Assembly (NCBI RefSeq): GCF_008271805.1
Contig: NZ_VSRY01000167.1
Location: forward strand, 88,497-152,496
Direction: 5' to 3'
Origin: Streptomyces sp. TRM49041
GTDB lineage: Bacteria > Actinomycetota > Actinomycetes > Streptomycetales > Streptomycetaceae
Length of the DNA stretch: 64,000 bases
Shown here: in pieces, positions 36,966 through 45,276 of the stretch
How positions within the stretch are numbered: position 1 is the stretch's first letter
Layout of the letters: every line of letters starts with the position of its first letter
Position numbers and translations under genes: made by a program
The notes under the pieces: generated by a model
Database searches by the model: none
Seen by the model: only the letters and a program-made list of their open reading frames with translations
Told to the model about the DNA's origin: nothing

Positions 36966-38242
36966 GCGAACGAAGCACACCGGCCCGACGAGTCGTCGTC
37001 ACGGGCCTCGGCGCGGTGACACCACTGGGCGCCGATGTGCCCACGCTGTGGCAGGGGTTGCTCGACGGCCGCTGCGGCGTACGGGAACTGACCGGCGAGG
37101 AGTTCGCCGGCCAGCCGGTACGCATCGGAGCCCCCGCGGCGGTCGATCCGGCCTCCCTGCTGTCCCGGCCGCAGGCCAGACGCATGAACCGATCGGCCCA
37201 GTTCGCGGTCCTCGCGGCTCGCGAGGCGTGGCGGGACGCCGGCTTCGACCCGGCCGGAACCCAGGCGGCGGGCCTGCCCCCTGAGCGGGTCGGCGTCTCG
37301 ATGGGCACCATCATCGGAGGCGCTCCGGTCCTGGTCGACGCCGACAGGGGGCTGGGCGCCAGGGGCCCTCGGGGCGTGCCTCCCCTGACCGCCCCGATGA
37401 CCGTGCCCTCCCAGTCCGCCTCCCAGATCTCGATCGACCTGCGCATCACCGGCGAGGCGCGGACCGTGGTGAGCGCCTGCGCCTCGGGTACGGAGGCCAT
37501 CGGGACGGCCATCGACCGGATCCGCCACGGCCACCTCGACGTGGCCCTGGCCGGAGGCGCCGAAGCCGCCATCACACCGACGGTGATGGCCTCCTTCGCC
37601 GCCATGCGGGCCCTGTCGACCCGCAACGACGAGCCGTTCGGCGCCTCCCGCCCCTTCGACAAGACCCGTGACGGCTTCGTGCACGGCGAGGGCGCCGGCG
37701 TCCTCGTCCTGGAGGCCGAGGAGCACGCCCTGGCACGCGGCGCCCACATCTACTGCGAGGCCGCCGGCTGGGGCCTGTCGTCCGACGCCCACCACATGGC
37801 CGCGCCCGACCCCACGGGCGCGGGCATCACCCGAGCCATCCGACGCTGCCTCCAGGACGCACGAGCGCAGCCGCAGGACATCGTCCACGTCAACGCCCAC
37901 GCCACTTCAACGGTCGAGGGCGATCTGGCCGAGGCGAGGGCCCTGCACCAGGTCCTCGACGACCGACTCCCCCACGGCCCCGTACCGGTCACCGCGCTCA
38001 AGGGCCACTTCGGCCACCTCCAGGGCGCCGCCGGCGCCGTGGAAGCCGTCGCCATGGCCCTCACCCTCCACCACGGCCTCATCCCACCCACCATCGGCTG
38101 CGCCAACCCCGACGACGCCATAGCACTGGACGTGGTCACCTTCGTCCCCCGCCCCCTGCCGACCTGGGGCGATCTCGCCCTCAGCAACTCCTTCGGCTTC
38201 GGCGGCCACAACGCCGTACTCGCCCTGCGACAGCGCGAGTAG
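36962..38242 (+). CDS. Beta-ketoacyl-ACP synthase II-like ketosynthase
   Basis: Encodes a 426-residue thiolase-fold ketosynthase. The catalytic residues are C173 (VVSACASGTEA), H313 (VNAHATSTVEGD) and H352 (GHFGHLQGAAGAVEA); family members usually have NAHGTST and TKSxxGHxxGA, so K347-G-H-F-G-H is slightly atypical. FGGHNAVL closes the fold. It condenses acyl-ACP with malonyl-ACP. No ACP, acyltransferase or ketoreductase is nearby, so it may serve a specialised pathway or a stand-alone condensation. The ATGA overlap shows co-translation with the MOSC gene. The first tRNA-like att copy begins 10 bp downstream. Confidence 0.9.
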   Translation: MSERSTPARRVVVTGLGAVTPLGADVPTLWQGLLDGRCGVRELTGEEFAGQPVRIGAPAAVDPASLLSRPQARRMNRSAQFAVLAAREAWRDAGFDPAGTQAAGLPPERVGVSMGTIIGGAPVLVDADRGLGARGPRGVPPLTAPMTVPSQSASQISIDLRITGEARTVVSACASGTEAIGTAIDRIRHGHLDVALAGGAEAAITPTVMASFAAMRALSTRNDEPFGASRPFDKTRDGFVHGEGAGVLVLEAEEHALARGAHIYCEAAGWGLSSDAHHMAAPDPTGAGITRAIRRCLQDARAQPQDIVHVNAHATSTVEGDLAEARALHQVLDDRLPHGPVPVTALKGHFGHLQGAAGAVEAVAMALTLHHGLIPPTIGCANPDDAIALDVVTFVPRPLPTWGDLALSNSFGFGGHNAVLALRQRE

Positions 38243-38251
38243 ACGAAGGGC

Positions 38252-38286
38252 GCCGCCTTCGGGATTCGAAAACCCGAGACCTACGC
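38252..38286 (-). repeat. tRNA 3'-end fragment, candidate attachment site 1
   Basis: The complement reads GCGTAGGTCTCGGG-TTTTCGAATCCCGAAGGCGGC: variable loop, T-arm and acceptor strand of a tRNA, with two extra bases in the T-loop that would make it inactive. No 5' half is present. It is the left-most of three like-oriented copies (see 42666 and 47412) and marks the boundary between core genes and accessory DNA. Confidence 0.75.
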
Positions 38287-38893
38287 GTTTCCGAGTGGTG
38301 CCGGGTTGTGCTGCCGAATCCCACTTCCGCTGATGAGAGGCTTGCGACCTTGATCGACGCGCGGCGTGCTGCGTGGCAACGGAGTTCTGACAGTGGCGGA
38401 TGGCTTCTGAGTCAACGGTTCCGGTCCACCACACGACCGCCGCGACACCCGGACCACTGATGCCGCTGAAGATGCCGCCGTGGACGGTTCCGCGGGCAGC
38501 CGTCGCAGGCCCTCTCGCCAGGCGCTTGATGTGCCGCGCCGAAGCGCTGCACCTTGCACCTCGTCCCCTCGACGACGCGCCGAATGAGCGGCCTTGACCG
38601 GCTGTTGTTCTGGCGGCCGTCGGACGCGCGCGTCGAATGTTCATACCGAGATCGGGTGATCGCCGGGCCGAACCGGCGTGCGGACAGGGCCTCTTGGCAG
38701 GCGCTCGTTCGGTTTCGCAACCAGGCTCACCACGTGGGCGCCCGGATGGCGGTCGATGCCGGCCGACTTCCCGCCCCGGGCCCGGACGCATGCTTTCTTG
38801 CGGCGCTTCGGGGACCTTGGCGGCGCCCTGTGATGGAGGTCACGAAGCTGGAGGTTGAAGCTGGAGCCGTGTCCAGGATTTAGCGTCGTGGAC
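38287..38893. other. No gene seen; degenerate DNA right of att copy 1
   Basis: About 600 bp of lower-quality coding texture with broken frames on both strands, consistent with decayed element DNA. The last 60 bp (GGAGGTCACGAAGCTGGAGG and a second GAAGCTGGAG) contain direct repeats overlapping the probable promoter of the MerR gene. Confidence 0.5.
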
Positions 38894-39340
38894 ATGGCCA
38901 CAGCGATATCGCCGGGAGTATCCCGGCTCAGCACCGGAGCACTGGCACGCGCCGGTGGCGTCTCGGTGGACGCCATCCGGTTCTACGAGCGGGAGGGGCT
39001 TCTGGCGCCTGCGGAGAGGACCAGCGGCGATCACCGTCGATACCCACCCGAGGCGCTCGACCGGCTCGCCTTCATCCGGGTCGGCCAGCACCTCGGTCTG
39101 AGGCTGGAGGAGATCAAGGAGCTGGCGGATGCCTGCGAGCAGGTCCCGGACTGCCCGGTGAACCACACCGTCGAGCTGTTGCGCGGGCGCATCGCGAACG
39201 TGGAGCGGCAGATGGAGGAACTCGTCGGCCTGCGTGACCGGCTGGTCCACGTCGTCGAGCAGATGGAGTCCCACCGGGGCGGGGGCCACCTGAGCCCCGA
39301 CACCGTTCTTCCGGCCTCCGGGACGGAGAACGCCCGATGA
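38894..39340 (+). CDS. MerR-family transcriptional regulator
   Basis: Encodes 148 residues: a winged helix (about 11-80: LARAGGVSVDAIRFYEREGL, RRYPPEALDRLAFIRVGQHL) and a C-terminal coiled helix. Two cysteines (ADACEQVPDCPV, about 76-84) fall near the metal-binding or dimer-helix start, as in metal or redox-responsive MerR proteins, but no full metal motif is evident. ATG 38894 is used; GTG 38888 is possible. It overlaps the next gene (ATGA), so it likely regulates it. Confidence 0.87.
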   Translation: MATAISPGVSRLSTGALARAGGVSVDAIRFYEREGLLAPAERTSGDHRRYPPEALDRLAFIRVGQHLGLRLEEIKELADACEQVPDCPVNHTVELLRGRIANVERQMEELVGLRDRLVHVVEQMESHRGGGHLSPDTVLPASGTENAR

Positions 39341-40020
39341 CCGCACCCCTGACGCCCGCGGCCCGTGCGCTGCACCGCGCCGGTCTGACGGGGGCTCTTG
39401 TGACCATCGCATGCGCGGTGGCCTTCCAGGTCCTTGCCGCCGCTCACGCGGACGTGCACCTCCAGCCCACTGACGTGCCGCTGCCCCTCGACGATTTCCT
39501 GCGGCCCCTCAACTACAGCCCCGATGCCGTGCTGTTGTGGATGGCCTTCGACACCGTCTTCGTCGTCGCCTACGTGACGACTTTCGCCGCGGCCAGGGCC
39601 CTGGCCGTCTCCCGCCCGCTCGGCGCGCTCAGCCTCGCCGCGGTGATCGCGGCCGGCGCCCTGGACACGGTGGAGAACGCCGTGCTCGCCGTCCACGCGG
39701 CGCAGTCGTCTGCGGTGGAGCCGCTCACGGCGGCGCCGATGATGACCATGTACGTGATTGCCCACCTCAAGACCGCCGCCGCGACCGCCGGCGTCGCCTT
39801 CCTCGCCTTGGCGCTTCCCACGGACACCCGGCTGCTGCGGGCGGTGATCGTGGCGGCGGGCGCCTTCGTGCTGGTCACCGTGGCCGGCGTGGCCAGTCCC
39901 GAGCTGGCGCCTCTGGAGGGGTTGCCGATCCTGATGCTCATGGGGTTGCTGGCGGTTGTCTTCGGCCGCCGGCTGAGGGCATCCGCCCCGGCTTCGGCCT
40001 CCTTGACCGAGGCGGCGTAG
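39337..40020 (+). CDS. Multi-pass membrane protein, unknown
   Basis: Encodes 227 residues with about six transmembrane helices (near 18-40, 65-85, 92-112, 135-155, 162-182, 190-208). I see no motif of a known transporter or enzyme. It is co-translated with the MerR regulator upstream (4-bp overlap), suggesting an efflux or stress-response role under its control. Confidence 0.75.
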   Translation: MTAPLTPAARALHRAGLTGALVTIACAVAFQVLAAAHADVHLQPTDVPLPLDDFLRPLNYSPDAVLLWMAFDTVFVVAYVTTFAAARALAVSRPLGALSLAAVIAAGALDTVENAVLAVHAAQSSAVEPLTAAPMMTMYVIAHLKTAAATAGVAFLALALPTDTRLLRAVIVAAGAFVLVTVAGVASPELAPLEGLPILMLMGLLAVVFGRRLRASAPASASLTEAA

Positions 40021-40316
40021 CCGTCTGGATGCGCAGGGCAGTCCGTACGAACGGGCGGCCCGGCATTCGGCTGGCGTACGTCACCGCGTCCAAGGCCCTG
40101 GCGGCGGTGTTGTTCACCGGGTGGCCGGTGTGGGGGCAGGCCGCCCTGTCGGCCCGGCAGTCCGCCATGAGGCCGGTGACGCGCGAGCCTCGACAGGAAG
40201 GCGGGCGCCCCCTCCGCCCGGGGAACCGGCACGGCGCGGCGTCAGGAGTCGGTGAAGAGCGTCAGCGCAGCCCGGACGGCTCGTTCGAACGGCTCGGTGC
40301 TTCCGCTCGGTGTGCA
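40021..40316. other. Intergenic, no gene seen
   Basis: This 296-bp gap between convergent genes has only short GC-driven frames and no clear terminator. Confidence 0.5.
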
Positions 40317-40826
40317 TCACGCAGGGGAGCCGGGTGCAGAGGCTCGCCGTGTGCGGTCCCGCCCGGCGATGGCCTCGGCGACCTCGTGGATGGCGCCACG
40401 AAGAAGGTCGCCGTAGGCATCCTGCGGAAGATCGGGGGCGTGTGCTCTGGCCGCGTTGATGTGCTCGGTGGCGGCTTCGAAGGAGCCGAGTCGGCGATAG
40501 TTGTCGGCAAGGTTGAGGTGCAAGGAGGGGTAGAAGCCGGCGATGTGGAGGCTGGTGTGGTGCTCCTGTACGCGCTGCTCGGTGACGGCGTCGGCGGCGT
40601 CCAGGGCCCGGACGTCCCAGGCCAGGGCCTGGGCGGGATCTTCGTAGAGATCTGCCAGGTAGTGAGCGAGAGAGCAGCGGTGCATCGCGTCGCCGGTGAC
40701 ACCGATCGCGGACCACAGGCTCAGAAGTTCTTGGCGTGCAGAAGCGATGCCACCGGCTCGGCCCTTGGTGACGGCGTGGCTCATGGCTTCCATGGTCGGG
40801 TCGTGGCTGGCGGGTGCGGTGGGCAT
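40317..40826 (-). CDS. TPR-like helical-repeat protein
   Basis: Encodes 169 residues, all-helical with TPR-like spacing (HRCSLAHYLADLYEDPAQAL, AGFYPSLHLNLADNYRRLGS, FEAATEHINAARAHA). GAGGAAC precedes ATG 40826. It lies 21 bp downstream of the MerR-clamp fusion on the same strand, so the two form an operon. Its own function is unknown; TPR arrays bind proteins, so a partner role is plausible. Confidence 0.72.
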   Translation of the reverse strand: MPTAPASHDPTMEAMSHAVTKGRAGGIASARQELLSLWSAIGVTGDAMHRCSLAHYLADLYEDPAQALAWDVRALDAADAVTEQRVQEHHTSLHIAGFYPSLHLNLADNYRRLGSFEAATEHINAARAHAPDLPQDAYGDLLRGAIHEVAEAIAGRDRTRRASAPGSPA

Positions 40827-40847
40827 GGATGTTCCTCGTCGTCTTTC

Positions 40848-41918
40848 TCAGGCGGTGTGGTCGGACTTGATGGGCATGGCCAGAGTGGTGAGATCGCCGC
40901 GGTCGGCGGAGCGGATCGTGACGGGCTGGTCGCTTCCCCTCAGGTCGAGCATCACGTCGGGGCCGATCGCGGTGCTCACGGCGGGATAGAGCGTGGTCAG
41001 CTCGAAGCAGATCTGGAGGGCCTGCCCCGTCGCGGTAGCGGGGAGCGGGATGTCGGGGTGTTCGTCATCCGCTGAAACGACGTTCACTCCGTGGGCCGTA
41101 ACGTGCAGCGCGATGCGCTCGCCGGTGTGTTCTTCCAGGGCTCGTAGAAGCAGAGCCTTCGAGACCGTCACACGGGTGGTGATCTCGCCCAGTGACGCGA
41201 GCATCAGCCGATAGTCGGGGAATTCATCGGGCAGCAACCGGCAATGCCGGTCCTCCCCGTCTTGCACACGGAGCCAGATCCCGTACGGCACCGCTTCGAG
41301 TCGCACCAGCGCGCTGCGGCGGATCTCCGCGACCGCGGCCCGCAGCTCGTCCCCGTCGACCGTGCCGGCCCACGTCCGCCTCGGTGGTCCAGTCGGCACC
41401 AGGGTTCGGGTGGCGAGCCGGTAGCGGTCAGTCGCGGTCAGGGTGACCGCCTCATGACCTACCTCGATGCGCAGGCCGGCGAGTACCAGCATCCCGGGCT
41501 CATGTGCCGTCGCGGTCAGGACCTGCTCGACCGCATCCGCCAGCACGGGACCCTTCTGCGCCGCAATCGGCAGGCTTGGCACATCGCCGAGCGCGGACTT
41601 GATGACAGCAGCCTTCTGCTGTGCTGCCGCCGCGTCTCCAACGACCTTCGACACATGCTCATCGAGCAGCCGGGATGCCTCGTCAGCCCCAGAGCCCAGT
41701 ACCGCCTCGACACCAGCGAGGGGCATAGCAATCTCACGGAGTTGACGCAGCACGGTCGCCCGCGCAACCTGGTCAGCGCTGTAGTAGCGGTAGCCCGAGA
41801 TCGGGTCGACTTCGGCAGGGGGCAGCAGCCCGGAGTCAGCGTAGAACCGCAACGCGCTGGGGGTCAGACCACTGCGCTGGGCAAAGACCCCGATCGGCAT
41901 CAGCTCAGAATTCGGCAC
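40848..41918 (-). CDS. MerR-type DNA-binding domain fused to a DnaN (sliding-clamp)-like domain
   Basis: Encodes 356 residues. Residues 1-75 are a MerR winged helix (IGVFAQRSGLTPSALRFYAD, YYSADQVARATVLRQLREI). A short helix (about 80-125) links to a region with the layout of a DNA polymerase III beta subunit: LRIEVGHEAVTLTATDRYRL, LLPDEFPDYRLML and the C-terminal QPVTIRSADRGDLTTLAMPI, which matches the last strands of DnaN domain III. The protein is too short for three full clamp domains, so it is probably a ligand-sensing or clamp-mimicking module. It is transcribed towards the TPR protein gene. Confidence 0.82.
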   Translation of the reverse strand: MPNSELMPIGVFAQRSGLTPSALRFYADSGLLPPAEVDPISGYRYYSADQVARATVLRQLREIAMPLAGVEAVLGSGADEASRLLDEHVSKVVGDAAAAQQKAAVIKSALGDVPSLPIAAQKGPVLADAVEQVLTATAHEPGMLVLAGLRIEVGHEAVTLTATDRYRLATRTLVPTGPPRRTWAGTVDGDELRAAVAEIRRSALVRLEAVPYGIWLRVQDGEDRHCRLLPDEFPDYRLMLASLGEITTRVTVSKALLLRALEEHTGERIALHVTAHGVNVVSADDEHPDIPLPATATGQALQICFELTTLYPAVSTAIGPDVMLDLRGSDQPVTIRSADRGDLTTLAMPIKSDHTA

Positions 41919-41991
41919 CTCGCCATCATTGAGCTTGAACCAACTCGAAGGTCAATACCGACGAGCGGCGCCACCAACCCCATGGCCGGCA

Positions 41992-42225
41992 ACGGTGAAG
42001 ACAGGCCAGGACCTCGTCGGCAGCCCGGCCGTGGGCGAATGGCTGGACCGATGGCTCGCCGGCAAGCGCATCCGGAAGTCGAGCATCAGCCGATACGAGA
42101 CTGATGTCCGCGTGCACCTCAAGCCGCACCTCGGCGACCGGCGACTCGACCGGCCGCGTGTCAGCCACCTCAGCGAGATGTTCACCGACGCCCACGCCGG
42201 GATCCTGGAGCAGAACGCCCACGTC
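41992..42225 (+). pseudogene. Tyrosine-recombinase (integrase) fragment
   Basis: The frame reads VGEWLDRWLAGKRIRKSSIS, then YETDVRVHLKPHLGDRRLDR and RVSHLSEMFTDAHAGILEQN, the core-binding domain of Streptomyces phage-type integrases. The catalytic domain with R-H-R-Y is gone, replaced at about 42226 by transposase sequence. It points towards the att copy at 42666, the usual int-att order. Confidence 0.75.
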
Positions 42226-42233
42226 GTGCGGCA

Positions 42234-42455
42234 GTCGAGGTTTGCCGCGCACGGCACCCGCCTGGGTATCGACATCGAGGCCGTCGAACGCAACCCGCAG
42301 CAGACGGGGTTCGTCCCGCAGCCGAAGCGGTGGAAGGTCGAGCAGACCTACCGAATCCTGATATCGCACCGGCGCCTGGTCCGCGACTACGACCACCAGC
42401 CCGCCTCCTCGGCCTCCGCGCCCGGTGGGCGATGTCCCACGTCATGGTCCGCACC
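42234..42455 (+). mobile_element. IS5-family transposase C-terminal remnant
   Basis: The sequence fused in frame to the integrase fragment reads IEAVERNPQQTGFVPQPKRW, then KVEQTYRILISHRRLVRDYD and HQPASSASA, the C-terminal part of IS5-type transposases, including the Glu of the DDE triad region (VEQTYRIL). A frameshift near 42415 moves the last helix (RARWAMSHVMVR) to another frame. Inactive. Confidence 0.72.
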
Positions 42456-42628
42456 TCACCGGCGCGAACACTCCACCTCGCGCGATGCGCAGGCGGTGAG
42501 CGTCTGTCGGACCCCCCGGCTGTCAGGTGGAGAGGGGCCCATAGCAGCAGGACCGCGAAGCCCCTCCGCTCACACGAGCCATCCCACGGCGCCCCCATGT
42601 GACGCGCCATGCTCCAGGCAACAGAAAA

Positions 42629-42656
42629 CCCCAGTGAGCGATTACCTGACCTGGGG
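42629..42656 (-). terminator. Hairpin with T-run beside att copy 2
   Basis: CCCCAG...CTGGGG with AAAA on the plus strand (T4 for minus-strand transcription), 10 bp beyond the tRNA-like 3' end, as for a tRNA terminator. Confidence 0.55.
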
Positions 42657-42665
42657 CTCCTCTGA

Positions 42666-42701
42666 GCCGCCTTCGAGATTCGAACCCGAGACCTACGCAT
42701 T
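42666..42701 (-). repeat. tRNA 3'-end fragment, candidate attachment site 2
   Basis: The complement reads AATGCGTAGGTCTCGGG-TTCGAATCTCGAAGGCGGC, differing from copy 3 by one T-stem base (C to T). Upstream of it (42702-42720) the sequence does not form the 5' half of a tRNA. Confidence 0.82.
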
Positions 42702-42740
42702 GCGAGGCCACGATTGATCGTGCCGCCTCGTGACGACTGA

Positions 42741-42796
42741 TGTCGGCGTACACGTGAACGTGGCTCTGGCAAGATTTTCGTAGCCGGAGATCATCC
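42741..42796 (+). repeat. Outer left terminal repeat of the ISL3-type element
   Basis: TGTCGGCGTAC, 10 variable bases, then GGCTCTGGCAAGATTTTCGT and AGCCGGAGATCATCC. The last 35 bp (42762-42796) are an exact inverted match to 45015-45049, and TGTCGGCGTAC matches 45060-45070 with the same 10-bp spacing. Confidence 0.93.
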
Positions 42797-42874
42797 CTGT
42801 GCAGCGGTCGGTCGATGGGTGTGGCTCATTTGCAGGAGCTGTTGCGCAGGCCGTGAGGGCGCGGTCTGTCCCGG

Positions 42875-43315
42875 TCAGGAGAGCCGCAAGTCGATCCAGG
42901 GGACGGTGTCTCCAGGCAGCAGGTATCGCTCGGTCTCGACGAAGCCGTGCTTGAGCGCGAACCGCAGTCCGTCCTCGTTGGAGGACAGGACGACGGTCTC
43001 GATCACCTCGGCCCCCAGTTGCCGGGCCCGGTTGAGCCCGTGCGCATAGAGTTCCTCGCCGAACCCCCGCCTGCGGTGAGCGGCGAGCACGCGGGCGATG
43101 ACTGTGGCAGCCGGTGTTTCGTCCGTCGGCGGGCGCACCGTGCTGCAGCCCACAAGATCGTCATCGAGATACGCGATCTCCAGGTGGTTGCGCCGGGCAC
43201 GTTCCCGTACCTCGTCCAGAGAGAGGGAGTGGGTAGGAATGATCACGTTGTGGGCGTACTGCCAGTCTTTGAGCGTGGTGTCGCCGTCCGGCTGCTGGAT
43301 GCGAAGATCAGACAT
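42875..43315 (-). CDS. GNAT-family N-acetyltransferase inside the ISL3-type element
   Basis: Encodes 146 residues with the acetyl-CoA loop ARVLAAHRRRGFGEELYAHG (about 73-92) and a C-terminal ETERYLLPG strand. The target is unknown. The ATG at 43315 has no strong ribosome site; a longer frame to 43390 exists but lacks homologous look. The gene lies between two copies of the IS end, 42741 and 43422, so it is enclosed as a passenger. Confidence 0.8.
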   Translation of the reverse strand: MSDLRIQQPDGDTTLKDWQYAHNVIIPTHSLSLDEVRERARRNHLEIAYLDDDLVGCSTVRPPTDETPAATVIARVLAAHRRRGFGEELYAHGLNRARQLGAEVIETVVLSSNEDGLRFALKHGFVETERYLLPGDTVPWIDLRLS

Positions 43316-43386
43316 TGCAGCAGGACACCCGAGGACACCCCGGACGTCAACTCTGGGCGTGTCTATGTCTTCAGGTAAGTCCCTGA

Positions 43387-44971
43387 TCAAGCCGTGAGGT
43401 CGTAGTGCTGCTGCTCGGGGGTGTCGGCGTACTGGTGGGTGTGGCTCTGTCGTAGCCGGAGATCATTCCGGGGTGAGGGTTGGCTGGTCCGCGTAGCGGC
43501 GCGTAGGTGGGCGATCAGTACGACTCGGTGGCGGAGGAGTGGGACGCCGGCGCGGCCTGCCATGATGCGTTTCTGGAGCTTCACGTCGGTGATGCGGCCC
43601 TTGCTGCCTCCGGAGTTGTAGGGGCTGGTGATCCCCTGGGCGACCGCGTGCCGGTCTTCGCGCAGGGCGGTGGCGATGCCGGCGAGGTGCGGAAGTCCGC
43701 TGTTGGTGAGGTCATCGAGCCAGGCCGGCAGCGGTGTGGCGTCGCACGTATCGAGCATGGCGGCGAACTGACGGACCAGTTCGTGGGTGCGGTGCAGTTC
43801 CGGGCAGTGTTCGAGCAGCCGCCGCAGACGCTCCGCCGTCTGCGGGCCGTGCCGGACCGGGCCGGCGATGATCCAGCGTGCGGCTTCGCGTGGAGAGGGC
43901 GGTCGTTCGCGGGGCTCGTCCAGAGGCAGGCCGCGTCGCAGCGGTGCCATCCAAGGTTGACGGGCGGCGGGGAGGGCGGCGCATCACCTCGTGCCAGCTG
44001 CGGGCCCTGGCGTATTTGCGGACGGTGCGGCGGTCCAGCCCGAGTTCGCGGGCCGTGGCACTGTAGGGGCGGCCGGCATCGGTCAGCGCGTGGATGGCCT
44101 CGAAAAGGCGCCGGGCGTGCCGACTGGCGGGCGTGTCGGGCCCGGGTTCTGTTGTCGTCGAAGGAGGCTCCGGACCGGCTGGTTCGGAGGCGGGGAGAGC
44201 GGCTGGCAGGCAGCCGCGGTGGGCTGCGGCATTTCCCTGAACGCGCCGGGACAGGCCCTGCCACAGGTGGAAGCGGTCGCTGACCTGGACGGCGTCGGGG
44301 GCGCCGTCGGCTATGCCCTGCCGGTAGGTGAGGGAGCCGTCGCGGCAGGCGATCTGAACGCCGGGATGCGCGCGGAGCCATCGGCTGAGCTGTTCGGCGT
44401 CCCGGCCCTCCCAGAGGGTGAGGGGGAGGCGGGTGGTGGCATCGACCAGGAGGGTGCCCTAGGTGTCGCCGTAGAGCGCGAAGTCGTCCACCCCCAGCAC
44501 CCGGGGTGTGACCAGCGGCGGCAGCGGCATCCGCGTCAACTGGGCGAGCACGGTGCACCGCGAGAGTCTGACGTTCAGGACCCGCAGCATCCGGGCCCCG
44601 CCCCGACCCGCCAGCACAACACCGACCGACTCGACCAGGTGCTGCAGCAGCGGCGTCCGCCGCTGGTAGCGGACGGTCAGCCCAGGCACCTGTTCGGCGA
44701 AGGTCACCTTCGGACAGGACGGGTTCTCGCAGTACAGACGGCGCAAGGACAAGTCGATCCGGACCGACCGGCCGCCGAGCGCCGCATCGGCGAGGTGCCG
44801 GACGTAGCGGCTGTGGATCCAGTCGCTCAGGACACCGCACCCGCTGCACCCCGCAGGAACACGGGATCGGGTACGAGCTTCAATCACCACGACAGGACCG
44901 GAAGTATCAGCGGAGAACACCAGTAACCCGGCCAAGTGCGGTAACAGCTTTGACAGTTCAACAGAACACAC
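43387..44971 (-). pseudogene. ISL3-family transposase, inactivated
   Basis: The N-terminal zinc-binding part is visible (SGCGVLSDWIHSRYVRHLAD ... YCENPSCPKVTF), then VLGVDDFALYGDT, stopped by TAG at 44459-44461 exactly where YGTLLVD is expected (TAC to TAG). The frame continues with CRDGSLTYRQGIADGAPDAV, VSDRFHLWQGL and RTVRKYARARSWHEVM. A frameshift near 43945 moves the remainder (AEGITSPYNSG-like AQGITSPYNSGGSKGRITD, KLQKRIMAGRAGVPLLRHR) to another frame. At least two lesions make it non-functional. Confidence 0.88.
43422..43469 (+). repeat. Inner left terminal repeat of the ISL3-type element
   Basis: The same structure as the outer copy (TGTCGGCGTAC, N10, GGCTCTG ... TCGTAGCCGGAGATCATTCC) but lacking nine bases (GCAAGATTT region). 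It overlaps the 3' end of the transposase reading frame. Confidence 0.88.
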
Positions 44972-45014
44972 TCAAAGGCTGCCCGCCCCGCAAACCGGGC
45001 GACTGCCCGCATCA

Positions 45015-45070
45015 GGATGATCTCCGGCTACGAAAATCTTGCCAGAGCCAGCTTAGGTCGTACGCCGACA
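45015..45070 (-). repeat. Right terminal repeat of the ISL3-type element
   Basis: Exact complement of the outer left repeat over 35 bp (45015-45049) plus GTACGCCGACA at 45060-45070 with the same spacing. It lies 44 bp upstream of the transposase start. Confidence 0.93.
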
Positions 45071-45276
45071 ACTGATGCCGCGGGATGCTGTTGTTCCTGA
45101 TCAGACCACCTGCGTCGTGCTGAGCGCCGGTATCTCGTGCCGCACCATCCACAGGCGTCCGGCCACCCTTTGGCCACATCCGGCAGCCCTGGACCCGCCC
45201 CCCTGCCTGCACCACACGGGTGTCAGACTCCCACAGACCGCTCAGCCCCACCACGGCATGATCGAAGAAGCGGGCT

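Larger units (their letters stand above)
43422..45070. mobile_element. ISL3-family insertion sequence (basic unit; 42741-45070 with passenger)
   Basis: It is bounded on the right by the inverted repeat 45015-45070. The left boundary is either the inner repeat (1.65 kb unit holding only the transposase) or the outer repeat at 42741 (2.33 kb unit that also holds the GNAT gene). The bases flanking 42741 or 42762 do not match those beyond the right repeat, so no target duplication is visible. Confidence 0.82.

Noticed and set aside
36962..38242. Polyketide synthase cluster
   Set aside because: Only one stand-alone ketosynthase is present; there is no acyltransferase, ACP, ketoreductase or second ketosynthase nearby.
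43387..44971. Programmed translational frameshift in the ISL3 transposase
   Set aside because: An in-frame TAG also interrupts the gene far upstream of the shift and no slippery sequence is evident, so decay is simpler.
45071..45276. Possible C-terminal extension or transposase remnant right of the ISL3 element
   Set aside because: The minus-strand frame here does not resemble any family and has no start; left unannotated.
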